From Podaxis mareebaensis (taxonomy: Eukaryota > Basidiomycota > Agaricomycetes > Agaricales > Agaricaceae), in contig JAEUWP010000103.1 of the NCBI GenBank assembly GCA_018524725.1, positions 359,818 through 423,817 of the forward strand: 64,000 nucleotides of DNA. Reading direction: 5' to 3'. The notes below the pieces were generated by a model. The model made no database searches. It was not told where the DNA came from and saw only the letters and a program-made list of their open reading frames with translations. Shown here piece by piece: positions 48,544 to 60,960 of the stretch. Made by a program: the position numbers and the translations under genes. How positions within the stretch are numbered: position 1 is the first letter of the stretch; every line of letters starts with the position of its first letter.

Positions 48544-51500
48544 TCATTGGGTGTTCGTGTTCTGGGCATAGCTGTTGTTGTCAAAGAGCGTGTTCATGCC
48601 CATGTTCTGTTGGAATTGCGGGAACCATGCATATCCATCTAACACCACATATCGTAAATCTTGTCAGACACGAACCGTTAGAGGAATCTCAGAAACCACT
48701 CACTGTTGGATTGCCAGTCAAAGGAGTTGGAGTTACCGCCGCTGAGAACTTGCATATTCTGCATGATCAAAGCATCCCCAGGCAACGGGGGCATGAAAAT
48801 ATCCGACAAAGTTCCAGCTGGCGGGTTCCCGTTCGTGTTGGCATCCGTCGGCATATACGTCAAACCCAGAGCGGTCGAGGCATTATCCAGTCCTTGGAAG
48901 TATGGATCCGTGGCCCCAACCCCTACAGGTGCAAACATGTCAAAGGAGGTCATTTCCTGTGAAGGTGGTGGAGATAGCGAACCACCAGATCTGGCTGGTG
49001 AAGGGTAATTTGAGATCGGCGCCAAGGCGGCATGATCTGAAAGTTCTGGCGTTGTACCAGCTGATTTAGGTATGCGACTGCGACGGGGGAAGGAGTCTTG
49101 GCGGAGGATAGGCGACTGGAGAAGATTGCGGAGGAAGCGCGCGTACAGACCGGGTCCGTGACGCTCGTCAATGGCGACCTCCTTTGAGCCAAGAAGTCCA
49201 ACGACTTTTTGCACAAGGCCTTTGATTTCCATGCGTGTTTCCGGGCTCAAGTGGGACGCGAATCGGGGTTGTAGCAGCTATGGAGCAACAGAGATTACAC
49301 GAGGAATGCGTGAAGAGAAACGCATTTGCGCACCTTGATCAGAAATGCGGAAGCGAAGGTGACAAAGATGCTTTGAGCATCCGGTCCATGACGCCAGTAA
49401 AACACTAAAAACTAGTTTGAGTCCACTGTTACCAAGTTTAAAACGAAAGGACGAACGTTGATCAGGGCGACAGATGTCGTCGAGGACGGCGTGAACGACG
49501 TCGCGCGCGGCATTCAAGCACTATACAACCGAGTGTGGATAAGTCCCATGCCTCAGTCCAGAAGCCAGCAAAACTCACCCGATTCAGGAAGGGATTCTCA
49601 TCTGTCGTATTCTTGCCAAAGGCATGTTGAAAACCATAAGAGAGTGCGATCAGTCTGGAGTAGCTATAGGCCAGTCGAAGCAATCCGGTCCGGAACCTAT
49701 TCTGGGGAACACTCATGTCGGTCGTCTCCAGCAAAGCAAACCACCGGTCCCCAAGAGCTTTTAGCTCATCATCCGTAGCTGTCGAAATAGCCTCAAAGTC
49801 CGCGTTCTGCGCGTCCATGTCAGATTCTCTCAACGAGGTCACTCAGGGGTCTACGCACCTTGTTCAGACCCGTAGGTTGTTCCGGATCATTATAAATCTT
49901 GGACATGAATGAAGCCATAACCCTCAACTCCGCGTTGTATGCGCAGATATGAATATCGAAATGCTCAAGGTTGTATGGGGAGGTCTGGTACCAATCCATC
50001 GAGTGGTTCGCCACGTAATCGGCGTTACTGATGATGGGTGGCTTGCCATACTGAGAACCAGTTGAACGGTCGAGGTTGTAGCAGTTGAGCCAGATGCGGG
50101 TGCGGTTCAGAATCTCTCTTGCTTGCCACTCGGTACGAGGTTTCTCTTTGATGGGGATATGTAAATTTAGATCGGTTGCCGTTCTACGGCGGGACTCTGA
50201 GTTAGATGATTCCAGTCCGTATTGAAGGAGGGACTTTACCTGATAGCCAAACCGAGATACAACCAGCTTCGTTGTTCGCTCATACGCCGAGTGGGTACGG
50301 GATATAAGCTGAGCAGAATGTATGCTGCACACATTTCTACATTCTTGGTTCCACTAATGAGGGCGGTACCGGCCGCTAGTTGTGCGTAATGCATCAATTG
50401 AGGATACAAATCCGGACGTTCGTCGTAGAATCTGGAAGCGATGGCGCAAACTATGGCATGTCAGGCTTAATAATACCATACAGGGAACGGTTACTCACTG
50501 ACTGTAAACAAAAAGGGACTTCGCACGGCCGTCAAGGGGGGTGTATAAAGCTTAGGGTCCAATAATGATACTGAGTCATTCATCTTCTCAAAGTAACTAG
50601 AAAGATACATAAGTTATGGCAGCAGAGGGGAATTAAAATCCTTACATTGCAAACAGCTTCTCTGCGTCGGAAGTCGATATTACACCACGATTGAGGATAT
50701 GTGGTTGGACACGCTGGACCATTTTTGCGTGTTCATCCTCTGCATCGTTGCCTTCACGTCATCAGATGTGTGCTCGGAAGAGACTGTATGCAACGACTCA
50801 CTGGTAAAGTATTCTGAACTAGTAATTCCGGTATCTTCAGGATCCACACTACCGGCACGATTCTTGATGCTCAACCTACCCATAAGCCCCCAGGGAGCAG
50901 CCTCGGAAGGTAGGTTGGGAGGTTTATCACCGGAACCCTTCTTGCGGGGGTGATTCGTGCTGCCAGCAACAGAGGCTGTCGTGGTATTCAAGCTAGAGTT
51001 AGAGTTCTGGTTCTTCAATCTCTGGCCCCCAAGGTTTTGAGTCGTTAGAGACCCGCCCTCAGCGTGTTCCACGGCAATGTCGTATTTATCCTCTTCGTCA
51101 CCATAACCTTCCAAATCCTCTTGACCAACGTTCTCATAATCGTCCTCGTCCCAACCGGTCGAGTCAGAGTCGTCCCCGGAAAGATAGCCCTTCGAAATTG
51201 AATTACCAAATTGCAAGAAACTCTCCTTGGCCTGAGCGAGCCAATCTTCAATCGCCCTACTGCCTTCAGTGAACGCGGGAACAGCATTTGGAGCAGAGCC
51301 CGATTCATCAAAGGAATCGCCATCGGTAGAAACGACAGGGGACTGTAGGATAGCTGAAGAGTTTTCCAGATTGGGTGGTTGCCCCTGAGACCGCTGGACC
51401 GCCTCGAGCTGTGCTATTAGTTTGTTGATCTGGTCGGCCTGTACTCGAATTTGGTTGATGAGATGCTCCCGTTTGCTGCGACAGGTATTAGAGAATAATC

Positions 51501-52343
51501 AGATGATGGAAAGACGTTACTTACGGTGGCACTCGACGCTTTTTCCGTCCCGGGATAACACATTCGTGACCACCATTTAAGCATCTTTTGCAGGTTTCCG
51601 GATCAGTGACGAACTCGCACTTGACCTTGAGAGTTTTGCAGCGGGCGCACGCGCCGGAGCTAGATTAAACGAAGGGATTAGAATGAAAAAAGCGAGACCG
51701 AATCTAATACATACTGTTTTTTCATCCCCTCTTTTTCCGGACTAATCTCTCCATCATGCTCCTCCTCCAGATTCCGATCCGGGATACGCTGTCGCTTCGC
51801 TTGCGGGGCGGAACCCCCCGAAGTAATCGACGCGGTACGATAATAGCTCGGCTGAGGTTGAGGAAGTCCGGGAGCATTTGATGGTGGGAACTGTTCTTGC
51901 ATTGGGCCAGGGGAAGCGGTCAGGAAATTGTTGCCTGAAAGATTGCCTGAACCGGCCAATGCATTGTTGCCATACTGCATGGAACTAGAATCAGCTCGAT
52001 AAGAGGTAGTGTTCACGGAAAGGTTCTGGGGAAAAGCTTGTGGCTGGTTGGAATTGAAGACGCCCTGCATATATGCGCCGTTCTGGGTAGAATTCGATGA
52101 TCCAAGCGACTGGCCGCGTTGCATCTGTAAAGGTGGCTGGTCATGTTGGGTATTGGCGCCGAATGCAGCTTGAAGCGAGGAGGAAGGTTGCGGGAATTGG
52201 AAGGCATTCGAAAAAGTAGTCGACGGTTGCTGCGACTGTTGTTGCTGCCGATGTTGTCGGTCGCCGGAGGTGTAGGAGCCAAGATCCATCTGTTGGGAGT
52301 ACAAACCGTTGTTCTGTGGCCACTGGTTGTAGGACCTGGACAT
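48544..52343 (-). CDS. Zn2Cys6 transcription factor with fungal-specific TF domain, PriB-like
   Basis: A large multi-exon gene. The N-terminal ~215 residues are Gln/Asn/Ser/Pro-rich (activation-domain-like). After an intron comes a binuclear zinc cluster with spacing C-x2-C-x6-C-x8-C-x2-C-x6-C (C-A-R-C-K-T-L-K-V-K-C-E ... C-K-R-C-L-N-G-G-H-E-C). A basic P-G-R-K-K-R-R-V-P-P-K-R-E-H linker and a heptad-like dimerisation helix (I-N-Q-I-R-V-Q-A-D-Q-I-N-K-L-I-A-Q-L-E) follow. An acidic region leads to the fungal_trans domain (W-L-N-C-Y-N-L-D-R-S-T-G-S-Q-Y-G-K-P). The C-terminus is Pro/Ser/Asn-rich. The C-L-N-G-G-H-E-C-V-I-P-G-R-K-K-R-R segment reminds me of PriB of Lentinula. It should bind DNA in the nucleus, but targets are unknown. 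Both it and the cellobiohydrolase point toward each other, so they do not share a promoter. Confidence 0.85.
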
Positions 52344-55327
52344 AGTGGGGAGAGGGAGGGAGGCAGTCGCGAGGGGCGGATTTTAGGTGAAAGCCCCTGA
52401 TGATGGTGGAAAGAAGAGAAGAGGGGGACGGCGGACTTTTGTAAGTAGACAGATGTCGTCAGGCAATAGACGGGCCGATGGAGTGTGTGAGTGAACCAGG
52501 TCAATCGTCGACGACCCAGCCTAAGTGCAGATAACCAAGATTGATCGCTCACCAATCCGGCACTGCACCCCAACAGATCCCAACGGCTGTGCTCCCACGT
52601 GTACTCGCTCGTCCGCCATCCTTATCACCTCATCCCCTCCCCTTATAACGATCTACTGTGCCTTGTCCTGCGACAGCCTGGCATTGAACTTAGTCGTAAT
52701 TTCACGCCAGATGATGGAATTTTCTCTTCGTCCATCCCACTCAGGCCTCCTCGTCCCAACAACATACCGCAAGGGGCGTCCACGTGGGCACAGCCACCTT
52801 CCTGCACACTTTTCAAAGAACTTTCGACCTGTACTGTGGCTGTTCGCCTTCTACCCGCTTCCTATGCGCAATTCTCAATGGAAAGCATGACCACGTAACT
52901 GCACTCTGATTCGTATTCACAATTAGCATCGCATCCAAGCGGCCACTAGGGCATTTGCGCATGGATGTTATGGATGACAGCATAATTGCCTTTACTTACT
53001 GCATTGCTGTTCGCTGTTAACGCTACTAAGTTTGGTACCGCCATCCGATTGTCTTTATGGTCCCTCGCCTTCGATACGTTCAAGCTCTTTTTCCTCAGGC
53101 TCATCCCGAGATGCTGGTTGGCGGATATCATACTTGCTCGAAACGCTATCATCTCTTGGCACTTGTGATTGACCGCTGGAACGAATTCTAACTTAGGCTT
53201 GATTGGGTCATGAGGCTAGTTTCATTACCCACATTATTCGCCGCTGTCCGATTTCACCACAGCGGGTCTCCACCGATATATTCTTCAGCGCTGGGTCTTC
53301 ATTCTTCTTCCCATTTCATCGACAACAAGTTATCCATGCCGCCGACGACATGGTCCACTTATTTTACTCATCTCTCTGTTGGGCATCACCCTTATAGCAT
53401 GAAACCAGTATCCATAATCTCCTTCTGTACCACCGCCGTGGCAAATCGCAAGCTCTTCAGAGCCAGACAATCCCAATCATAAACTGGATTCATGGCGCCG
53501 TCAATCTACCTACATGGATCTCCCGAATATGAACTCGCTCAATTCGATGATCATCAAAACCGTCGCCATGACAAGTTTTCCCTCGATCGGCCTCAGACTA
53601 CTTGTTCTCGGCCATCGTGTCTGCAGTCAGCCCAGATTAGTCGAGCTTCTAAAAATGTACGCGCTTGGCCTCCAGCAGAACGAGTCTGACCCGCTTGAAC
53701 AATTCAAAGTATTTATCTGGCAAGTATCAGACCCCAAATCCTAGGGTTTATGCTACTGATTGAAGGCAATGGCTATTTGGAATGACACCTTGGTAGTGTC
53801 GTATAATACCGCGTCTGAGGGCAAGATCATCGTATTACATCCTGATGGATATTGGCGTTCGCCAGTCACAGACATCTAATTTTATATATAATGGCAGGCA
53901 TGGGCTTTTCGTGGTTCCGTGCCATTCTCTCGCAGTTGATGTGGAGTCTCTGGTCCCCTGAAAATTCCAAATACGTTCCCCCGTCGTTGGACTGGTTCAA
54001 TAACCCATCACGAATTCGCATATTCTTATAACATCTATATTTGAACGCGCGATTGAGTGCCGATTTGATTACAGCTCACCGGATACTAAAGAGTTCGTCT
54101 ATCTACTTGTTTATCTACCAGGCCCCGTCAACATTCACTTGGATGATCACCGAGTGACCTCCGAACCGATAGATTCTCGCCCTGCGACCGGAAGACTTCT
54201 ACCACTTCGACATTATCAACTTCTCCGGACACTCAAGGAAGTCATTGCTAACATCCCGACAATTCCTGTTCATCAGCCGAATCCCGAGACAGTAAACCAT
54301 CATAATTCGCAAGTCCCCCCGCTTCCTCCGCTTGCTATAGAGCCGGAGGACTTTCATATCGATATTACGAGCTTCCGGCTCTAGCGCTTCCCTCCTCGCC
54401 TACGCTATTGCGCACCGTACATAACGAATTTCCGGTCAATAAACAGATTGCACTCGGTAGAGCTCCTAAGAGCCATTCGCACAATCCTATACATAGTCTT
54501 TCATCCCACTTTAGTCATATTCCCCCGGGTCCTGAGAATCTGCCAATCAATCGATCAAAACATATCCCGCGGCACGGATGCTGTAAGCTGCCTACTATTT
54601 TCGGTACACACAGCGGTAAGGCTGTCCCTCATTGCCAACACTGCCATCCAACAGGTTATTCCGTATCCCGCTGAAGGTCCACTCTGTGTTTATTAAGAGA
54701 ACAATACCGTCCTTGTAGTTGGAGTTGCCGATTTTACTTTGTCTCGGGTCGGTGTCTGCCAAATCCGTGCCGCCGTATATCCGGCTCCTTTGGGACGCGC
54801 TTGGGTAGTTAATTTCGCTGAGCGCGCTCTATTAAAAAAGTGCTGCTAGGCCCACTTAATGTCCTGGCAGCCGTGATCGTGATTAGAGATTTCTAGTGCT
54901 GAATTACGCGTACCTAAGTTGCGTCTTGAATCCAGGCCTCTGATACCACGATTAGTGATGAATAATATCCCCCCCATGCATCTCCAAACGTAGACAATGA
55001 GTTTCCGTGGAAGAACAAAATTGTCACGAGACTGATATACCGAGAGAAAGGGTGGCATTGACGTGACACCGCTTCGGACTGCCTGAGGTCTGAAGGCTGT
55101 ACCGGAGCCGGGAGTGATTGCCATTTATGTACATTACATTACTAGATTAGGGTTATATATTAAACCATTGGAAGATATATCAACAGATCAACACAGGTCC
55201 GGAAACAAAGGGAGAAATCAACCTGATTCCAAAAACCCTTCTGTAACCCTCGGCGCCAGCTTCTATATCACTCTTCATCACGTTCTCATCTCGTCACACA
55301 TGGCCTCAAGAGATGCATACATCTATA
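52344..55327. other. Gene-poor stretch with an unrecognised plus-strand coding candidate
   Basis: This 3-kb stretch holds the promoter of the large transcription factor (52344 to about 52900) and several open frames. The best candidate is on the plus strand. An ATG near 53901 opens M-G-F-S-W-F-R-A-I-L-S-Q-L, and a separate frame from about 54010 to 54384 reads F-V-Y-L-L-V-Y-L-P-G-P-V-N-I-H-L-D-D-H. I could not splice these into one model or assign a family. Frames at 53210-53744 are similarly unresolved. The segment could be a decayed gene. Confidence 0.35.
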
Positions 55328-55816
55328 TCACGACTTCTGTCCCGTCGAAGACCCAACATCCATCACCTGATCGTACCCCGACAGGCGAGGACGGGCTTTA
55401 CGATCTTTGGCCTTTCCCGGAACACACGTCTGTCCCATCTTTGAGCAGCGGAGACAAGTCTTGGCGTTAGCCGGGTACTCGCATTTAACTTTGATCTTCT
55501 TGCAACGCTCGCAAGCCCTGTTTTATGTGTCAATAATAATAGCATAAGCCAGCTCGAGTGATCGAACCCGAGCTTCCAAGCTGGACGCATACCTCTTACG
55601 GCCGTTATCCAGGTCATCTTGTCCACTGCCTTCCCCCGATTCGTTCTGCGACTCTGCGGGCTCGAGCACGATCTGGACAGGGGCGTGGTGGCTGCCACCT
55701 TGCGGCGTGGAAGTAGAGGTGGAAGATTGAGATTGACTAGAAGCATATGCCCAAGCAAGTGCTTCCTCGTCAGTAGCGAAAGAAATGTTAGTGTTCGAGG
55801 TGTTGTTGTATGCCAT
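55328..55816 (-). CDS. Very small Zn2Cys6 protein without a TF effector domain
   Basis: Two exons (55816-55593 and 55517-55328) join in frame to give a 137-aa protein. The N-terminal ~70 residues are Ser/Thr/Gln/Glu-rich. The intron falls just before the zinc cluster, which has C-x2-C-x6-C-x8-C-x2-C-x6-C spacing (C-E-R-C-K-K-I-K-V-K-C-E ... C-L-R-C-S-K-M-G-Q-T-C). A basic tail (K-A-K-D-R-K-A-R-P-R) follows and the protein stops about 30 residues later. There is no dimerisation helix or fungal_trans domain. It could be a repressor-like DNA-binding fragment, an off-shoot of a full-length regulator, or a member of a family of small zinc-cluster proteins. The intron position just before the cluster is the same as in the large factor 3 kb away on the same strand. 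Confidence 0.72.
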
Positions 55817-56994
55817 TGGAGTTGTGTGGGTCGAGGTCTGGAGCCCTAACTGAAGGCGGTATTTATACCCCTCATGACTATGCTCCACCCCAAAGATAAG
55901 TCCCTAAACCATTGCCTTTGTCGTTAATTTCCCTGCCAGCAATACCGTCACCATCGGGAAGTACTGGGAAGGGAACATCTGACCGTGACGGCTGAAACCT
56001 CCCTTACTGGTGCCCTTGACCGTGACCGTCATGCTAGCGCGGAGACAGGCGTCTTCCGCAAGGACCCCTGATGTATTCATCAAAACTCCTTTCAACAAAG
56101 ATTAAAAAATCAATGATGGAGCGCGTGTTCCGAGATTACCTTGGTCAAACTAACGTTCATCGCGATGCTATTCAGCCTTTTTTGTCTCAAAGAGAGGTTA
56201 CTTCTTGTTCTTGCTACTTACACGTCGTATCTCCTTTTCCTGATCTTGTATACAGGATCTACGGCGTACTGAAGCCATCGCTCTAAAAATGCAGGGTGGC
56301 CGACAATCAAACTGCCAAAATCCACACAATGACTCCCGAAACTCGAAAGCTGATGGGTCAATGACGTTGATCGAGGAACTTCGAAAGGCTGAGCTGAAAG
56401 CCGAACAACCTAACACTGATCAGGCACGTCTCAGTTGACAGTAATTCAGTCTAACGTGACCCTGAGGACCTCACCTAATCGAGGTACACCGAGGCACACG
56501 CTTGTAATACATTCTCCGAACTCCACACTGGCAGGCGTTCATTGAGATTGTTCATGATGCCTGACCATGATGAACATAACGTGATGTCCAACTTTACGGT
56601 TAAAAGCTGAAGTAGACAGAGATAGACACTGGCAGTGACGGAAAGATCGCCGCTCATATCAATACATAGATCAGTTCTCTAGGGATTACAGTAGTCTGAC
56701 TGGAGCGAATTGCAAGGGGTAAGTCTAGACCATGGACAGCCATCCGCGGACGGGACGGGCGACTTCAATGCTCATAAGCCCAAATGAGATAAGTATAACA
56801 AAGCTCAAGCGCTCAATCACCGTTCCTGATTGGATGACTCTTCCTTAATCTTGCTGACACGTTGACCCCGAGGTTTGTCAAAGGTACAGAATTTGACAAT
56901 CAACCTTCAACCATGGAATCGTCACAGGGGCAGAAATAACACATCCTGTACCTTCACCGCAGTATGTCGGAAACTGTCCCGTGTCGGATATGTG

Positions 56995-57015
56995 CCTTCC
57001 TTCCTTCCTTCCTTC
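56995..57015. repeat. (CTTC)n microsatellite
   Basis: About five consecutive CTTC/CCTT units in intergenic sequence. Confidence 0.85.
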
Positions 57016-58011
57016 TGTTCCACTTCTGAGCGGCCGCAATTGTCAGTCTTTCACATATTGCACGAGACCCTTGTTCCATCCCCGGCCATCTAACAAGTGG
57101 CCGTACAAACAGTAAATCTCATGAGATATTGACCTTGGAAAGAAGGACTCACAACACATCTCGCCCAAAGCTTACCCGCCCCAGCCGTTTAAACGTTCAA
57201 TGTTCACTCCAAGGCCGGTCACTGACTCACAAAGCTCTGCACGTCAAATGGAAGGCTTCTAGGCTGCATAACAGAGCATACCAGGTGTCTTTCTCTGGTA
57301 AATCGAGGACTTGTCTCGACCATCGAGTTCTTGTCAAACATCTTGCAAAGCACTGCAATCGTCCGGATGGTCCGGGAGATCAACGTCAACAAAGCTTTCG
57401 TGATGGTATGCAATGGTAAGATGAAAGCGGTCGCCGAAGTGGAGCTGGCATATGTCGAGATATGGTTCAAGGTCTTTCAACGAGAGGCTCTCTTTCTGCA
57501 GTGCACTGGTTTCTGCGTGTTTGCTTTCCAGGATTCAAAAATCCATTGAATTCCTTTTGAAACCATAACCATACATGATACACCCTCAGATTCCTGATCT
57601 GTAATGCTTAATAATGGCGAGTCTCCGAAATCCTCCCAAGCCGAGATGTGAGGTCGCAAGAAACCAAAACATCGTCTAAGGCACTCGATGGCCGAGGCTC
57701 TTCCATGTAGTCCGTACAACGTTATATGCCCCACGCCCGCCCGCTCTCTTCGGCTACGCACTGTCGCCGCGGCACTGAAAAAAAAAAAAACAAAACAAGA
57801 GTCGAAAAAGAAAACAAGAAAAGCGCGATCAAGCCGGCCGCTGTTCGGCATACTCACCACTTCTTCAACCAGGGACAGGTTCGCTGAAGAGAACCTTCCA
57901 TGGGAAATTCCCCCAACTTCTCAGATGAAACCCTCCCCCCCCCCAGATCTTCTTCCTATGACCTCCGAGCTGCAAAGTGGATAAGCATGGAAGCGTTACT
58001 TCAAACTGGAC

Positions 58012-58046
58012 TTGAAGCTTGAAGCCTGAAGCCCGAAGCTTCAAGC
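58012..58046. repeat. GAAGCYT tandem repeat with perfect 10-bp inverted ends
   Basis: Units of GAAGCTT, GAAGCCT, GAAGCCC and GAAGCTT run in tandem. AGCTTGAAGC (58017-58026) and GCTTCAAGCT (58037-58046) are perfect inverted arms around a 10-nt spacer. No known element is recognised. Confidence 0.75.
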
Positions 58047-58390
58047 TAAATTTGAGGGCTTTACATTGCACAAGCGGCGTGATTGCCCACTAGGGCCACA
58101 CGATCACCGAAGACGACATTGATGCCCGCCGAACAGGATACACCGAAAAGAGATCGAAGGCAGGGGGAAAGAAACGATCGCGTTACATACCCAGTCAGAT
58201 TCCCGAAGCGGCAAACCAACCCGACCTCACTTGAGGGGTTAGGCCTGAAGGGAGCCACTAGACTGAGTGTCCTGTCTTTGCACGAGGTTAGAACGCAATC
58301 ATCATCGACAATGGGATACTATATGCCCTTGCGACCCGGGCAACACGTATCTCATAACCAATAGCACTTGGACTCGTGTTCGGACTGTGG

Positions 58391-58498
58391 GGTATGAGAG
58401 AGTATGGGTTATAAGAGAGGACTAAACCTGACTTTGTCCCCGGAAGAGCTATGAGTTATGGCAGAGCATGGGTTATGGAGGTATGTGTTATGAGAGAG
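58391..58498. repeat. Degenerate TATGGGTTAT / TATGAGAGAG repeats
   Basis: Imperfect units TATGAGAGAG, TATGGGTTAT, TATGAGTTATGG, CATGGGTTATGG and TATGAGAGAG recur within about 110 nt. This looks like a decayed minisatellite. Confidence 0.6.
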
Positions 58499-59343
58499 TT
58501 GACTCTAATATCTTTTGGTCGTTATGCCCGAACCACTCGAGAAAAATTTTGGGGATACAACGATGGCGACTCCTCAAGATCTTGCGGTCCGGAGTTTGGG
58601 GCAGTGACTTTTGGAACCTGAACTCCAGACATTCAGAATGCATAAGGTCCCAGACTCTCAAGCTCCAAGATTGACCCGGTTTAAGGGTTCAGAGTGCATG
58701 AAGGCTGTTCATTCACATGTCAAGTATTATGGAAACAAATCGTCAAGCCGTGACGACAAAAAATTGAGTATAGGACTCAGAGAAATAAAGGAAAAGGAAG
58801 AATAAAACGGATGCCCAAGCACCCCGAACAACCACCACTACCACAAAGCTTGAAATAATATACTGCTAAATTACTGAGATGCCAGATCATCATCAATCAT
58901 CTAACAACGAACGCCGGAAATTGAAACAGGTTGTACAAAGCCCCGTCCGAATGATGATAAGTATGTATATCCAAAAAAAGTGAAATCAAGAAAAAGAGGA
59001 ATTGCAAGGGGACGTTACTGTACTGATAACTTAAGATATGTATCAACTTTTTGAATTTTCAGCAGTGACAGGAGTGAGTGACCGAGTGAGGATGAAATGT
59101 GAGGTATAAATTGTGAGAATAGTAGTAGACGTTTGGATAGGGTGGGATTAGGATGGAAGTACAAGAGGCATACGACCAGCAATGCGTAGCAAAAGAGACA
59201 ACGCTACGATCGAAGGAGCACAGGCGAAAGGATGGGACAAAAAGAACAAAAAGCCCCAGGCCAACAGCGCCACAGCACCGTTCAACAAAAGAAACAGTCA
59301 TCTCACGCGGAAACAAAATTCCAACTTTCAAGACGTCAACGCA

Positions 59344-60960
59344 TCAAGTTCTCGCAGTCCGATCCGAGTCTGCCGTCTTATACGACTCAGCGGTCGGCGT
59401 TGAATGCCCAGGTGTGGAAGGCGGTAACGGGAACTCCTTTGTCACATCTTCCTCTCCCTCAATCTCACTGTACACTGACATCGTCGAATTGATTGAAGGC
59501 CGCATCGATGCAATCCTCAACCTCGCTTGCACCTCCTCCTGAGTTGTCTCACCATCCAGTGCAGCAAGTAACGATGCCATTGCACGTTCGTTGGACGATG
59601 ATGATGATGCCGACAGGGACGAGACGTGCGTCGCAAATTGGGGTCGAGGTGGTGGGAGGGGGGAGGAAGGCGAATTTGCGGTGGTGGTTACGGTTGGTAC
59701 CGAGGTTGTAATTGTAGGTAAAGGTCTAGCTGATGGACTGGGTAGGGGTGCGGTTGCATGGTCGTCATCGAACGGATCAATGGCTCTGCCTTTGCCTTTG
59801 TCGATCTTTGGGACGGGGATGTGAATAGACGAAGCATCGCTTTGTGCCCTTGAAGCCTTGGATGCAAGGGAGTTCGATCTCGAGCGGCGTCTCGGCGGGT
59901 CTTCGTGAGCGCCAAAGAAAGGATTCCCAGCGCTTTTTCGCCGCTCTTCAGGTCTATTTTCGTCACTGAAAGGATTCACGATTTCCGCGCTCTGGCCATC
60001 GAAGTTGATAATCTCGGCGCTCTCCCAGTGGTGGAGAGGAGACGAGGTAGCGGGAGGGGTGGGAATGGCCATGTTGAGGGTAGGAGACATTGCGCCAGAC
60101 AAACGCTCTGAGTGTGTCCGGACAGACAAGAATGAGCCTTGGGCAGCATCATCCCAGGAGAGTACGTTTGGGTTGGTATCGCGACCCATGAAGGGCTTAG
60201 GCGTGGGCATTGATGCATTGCTGATTTGGTCGTTCTGGTCGTGATCATGGTTGGCCTGGGTCCTGTTCTGGAGTGGGTATTGCTGGGCAAAAGGATGCGG
60301 CATCTCAAGATGCACAGGCTCCTCGTCGGTATGGGTATAAGCTGTCCGAACACTGACGGCTCTGTTAAACATGGTGAGCTTTTCCATAGGAGGGACGGAT
60401 TCGGCGGAAGACTGTTTGGCACGGCCTTCCCATTTGTCCTCCGGATTGCTATCTTCAAGCTTTCCCCATTGTTCTCTGTGTGAGAGACGGCGCTGCATGT
60501 CAGCACGGGCATTCATAGGACCGCGGGACCTAGAGCCGTAGGTGGCTTTGAGGGAACGGTGATAACGACGGTAGAACCACAGGCCAAGGCAGATGAGTGC
60601 TACGGCGCCTATGAAAGCACCGACACAGGATCCAACGACAGTGCTCATGGAAATTGAGCGAGATGAACTGGAAGAGGCTTCTACGGAGGCAGAAGGATCA
60701 ACGGAATCGGACGAAGGGCTGGGAGTGGGTGTGTCGCTGGGAGTGATAGTGATGACGGGTGTGTGGTTTGAGACGAGGGGCGGTGCGACGGTGAAGCCTC
60801 CACCGGCTGGTGCGTTTGTATCGAGGGCGAGAGTGGGGGCAGCTGAAGCCTGGTCTGTTTCGATGATGAGAGTGCCATCAATGCCGGTGCCTGATGGTAT
60901 AGCGAGTGGGTCATTCTGGCGGTGGGCTATAGGGCGGTTTTTGAGAGGAAGGAAGCCCAT
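59344..60960 (-). CDS. Single-span membrane protein with long cytosolic tail
   Basis: An intronless frame encodes about 538 aa from the first ATG (60960). The frame stays open for 25 codons upstream but contains no ATG there. The N-terminal ~130 residues are Pro/Ser/Thr-rich (extracytoplasmic, likely O-glycosylated). One clear transmembrane segment follows (S-T-V-V-G-S-C-V-G-A-F-I-G-A-V-A-L-I-C-L) with a basic stop-transfer Y-R-R-Y-H-R. The ~370-residue C-terminal tail is Ser/Pro-rich with charged patches (R-R-R-S-R-S-N-S) and many potential phosphorylation sites. No enzymatic domain is visible. The architecture resembles fungal cell-wall sensor or polarity membrane proteins, but I do not recognise a family. 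It is divergently paired with the membrane-SH3 gene. Confidence 0.78.
   Translation of the reverse strand: MGFLPLKNRPIAHRQNDPLAIPSGTGIDGTLIIETDQASAAPTLALDTNAPAGGGFTVAPPLVSNHTPVITITPSDTPTPSPSSDSVDPSASVEASSSSSRSISMSTVVGSCVGAFIGAVALICLGLWFYRRYHRSLKATYGSRSRGPMNARADMQRRLSHREQWGKLEDSNPEDKWEGRAKQSSAESVPPMEKLTMFNRAVSVRTAYTHTDEEPVHLEMPHPFAQQYPLQNRTQANHDHDQNDQISNASMPTPKPFMGRDTNPNVLSWDDAAQGSFLSVRTHSERLSGAMSPTLNMAIPTPPATSSPLHHWESAEIINFDGQSAEIVNPFSDENRPEERRKSAGNPFFGAHEDPPRRRSRSNSLASKASRAQSDASSIHIPVPKIDKGKGRAIDPFDDDHATAPLPSPSARPLPTITTSVPTVTTTANSPSSPLPPPRPQFATHVSSLSASSSSSNERAMASLLAALDGETTQEEVQARLRIASMRPSINSTMSVYSEIEGEEDVTKEFPLPPSTPGHSTPTAESYKTADSDRTART

Larger units (their letters stand above)
55817..59343. 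other. Long gene-poor region with simple repeats
   Basis: 3.5 kb without a gene I can support. It contains a (CTTC)n microsatellite at 56995-57015, a 13-A run at 57778-57790, a 10-C run at 57935-57944, an inverted/tandem repeat at 58012-58046 and GAGAG/TATGGGTTAT repeats at 58391-58498. Short open frames look random. No transposon protein motif was seen. Confidence 0.5.
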
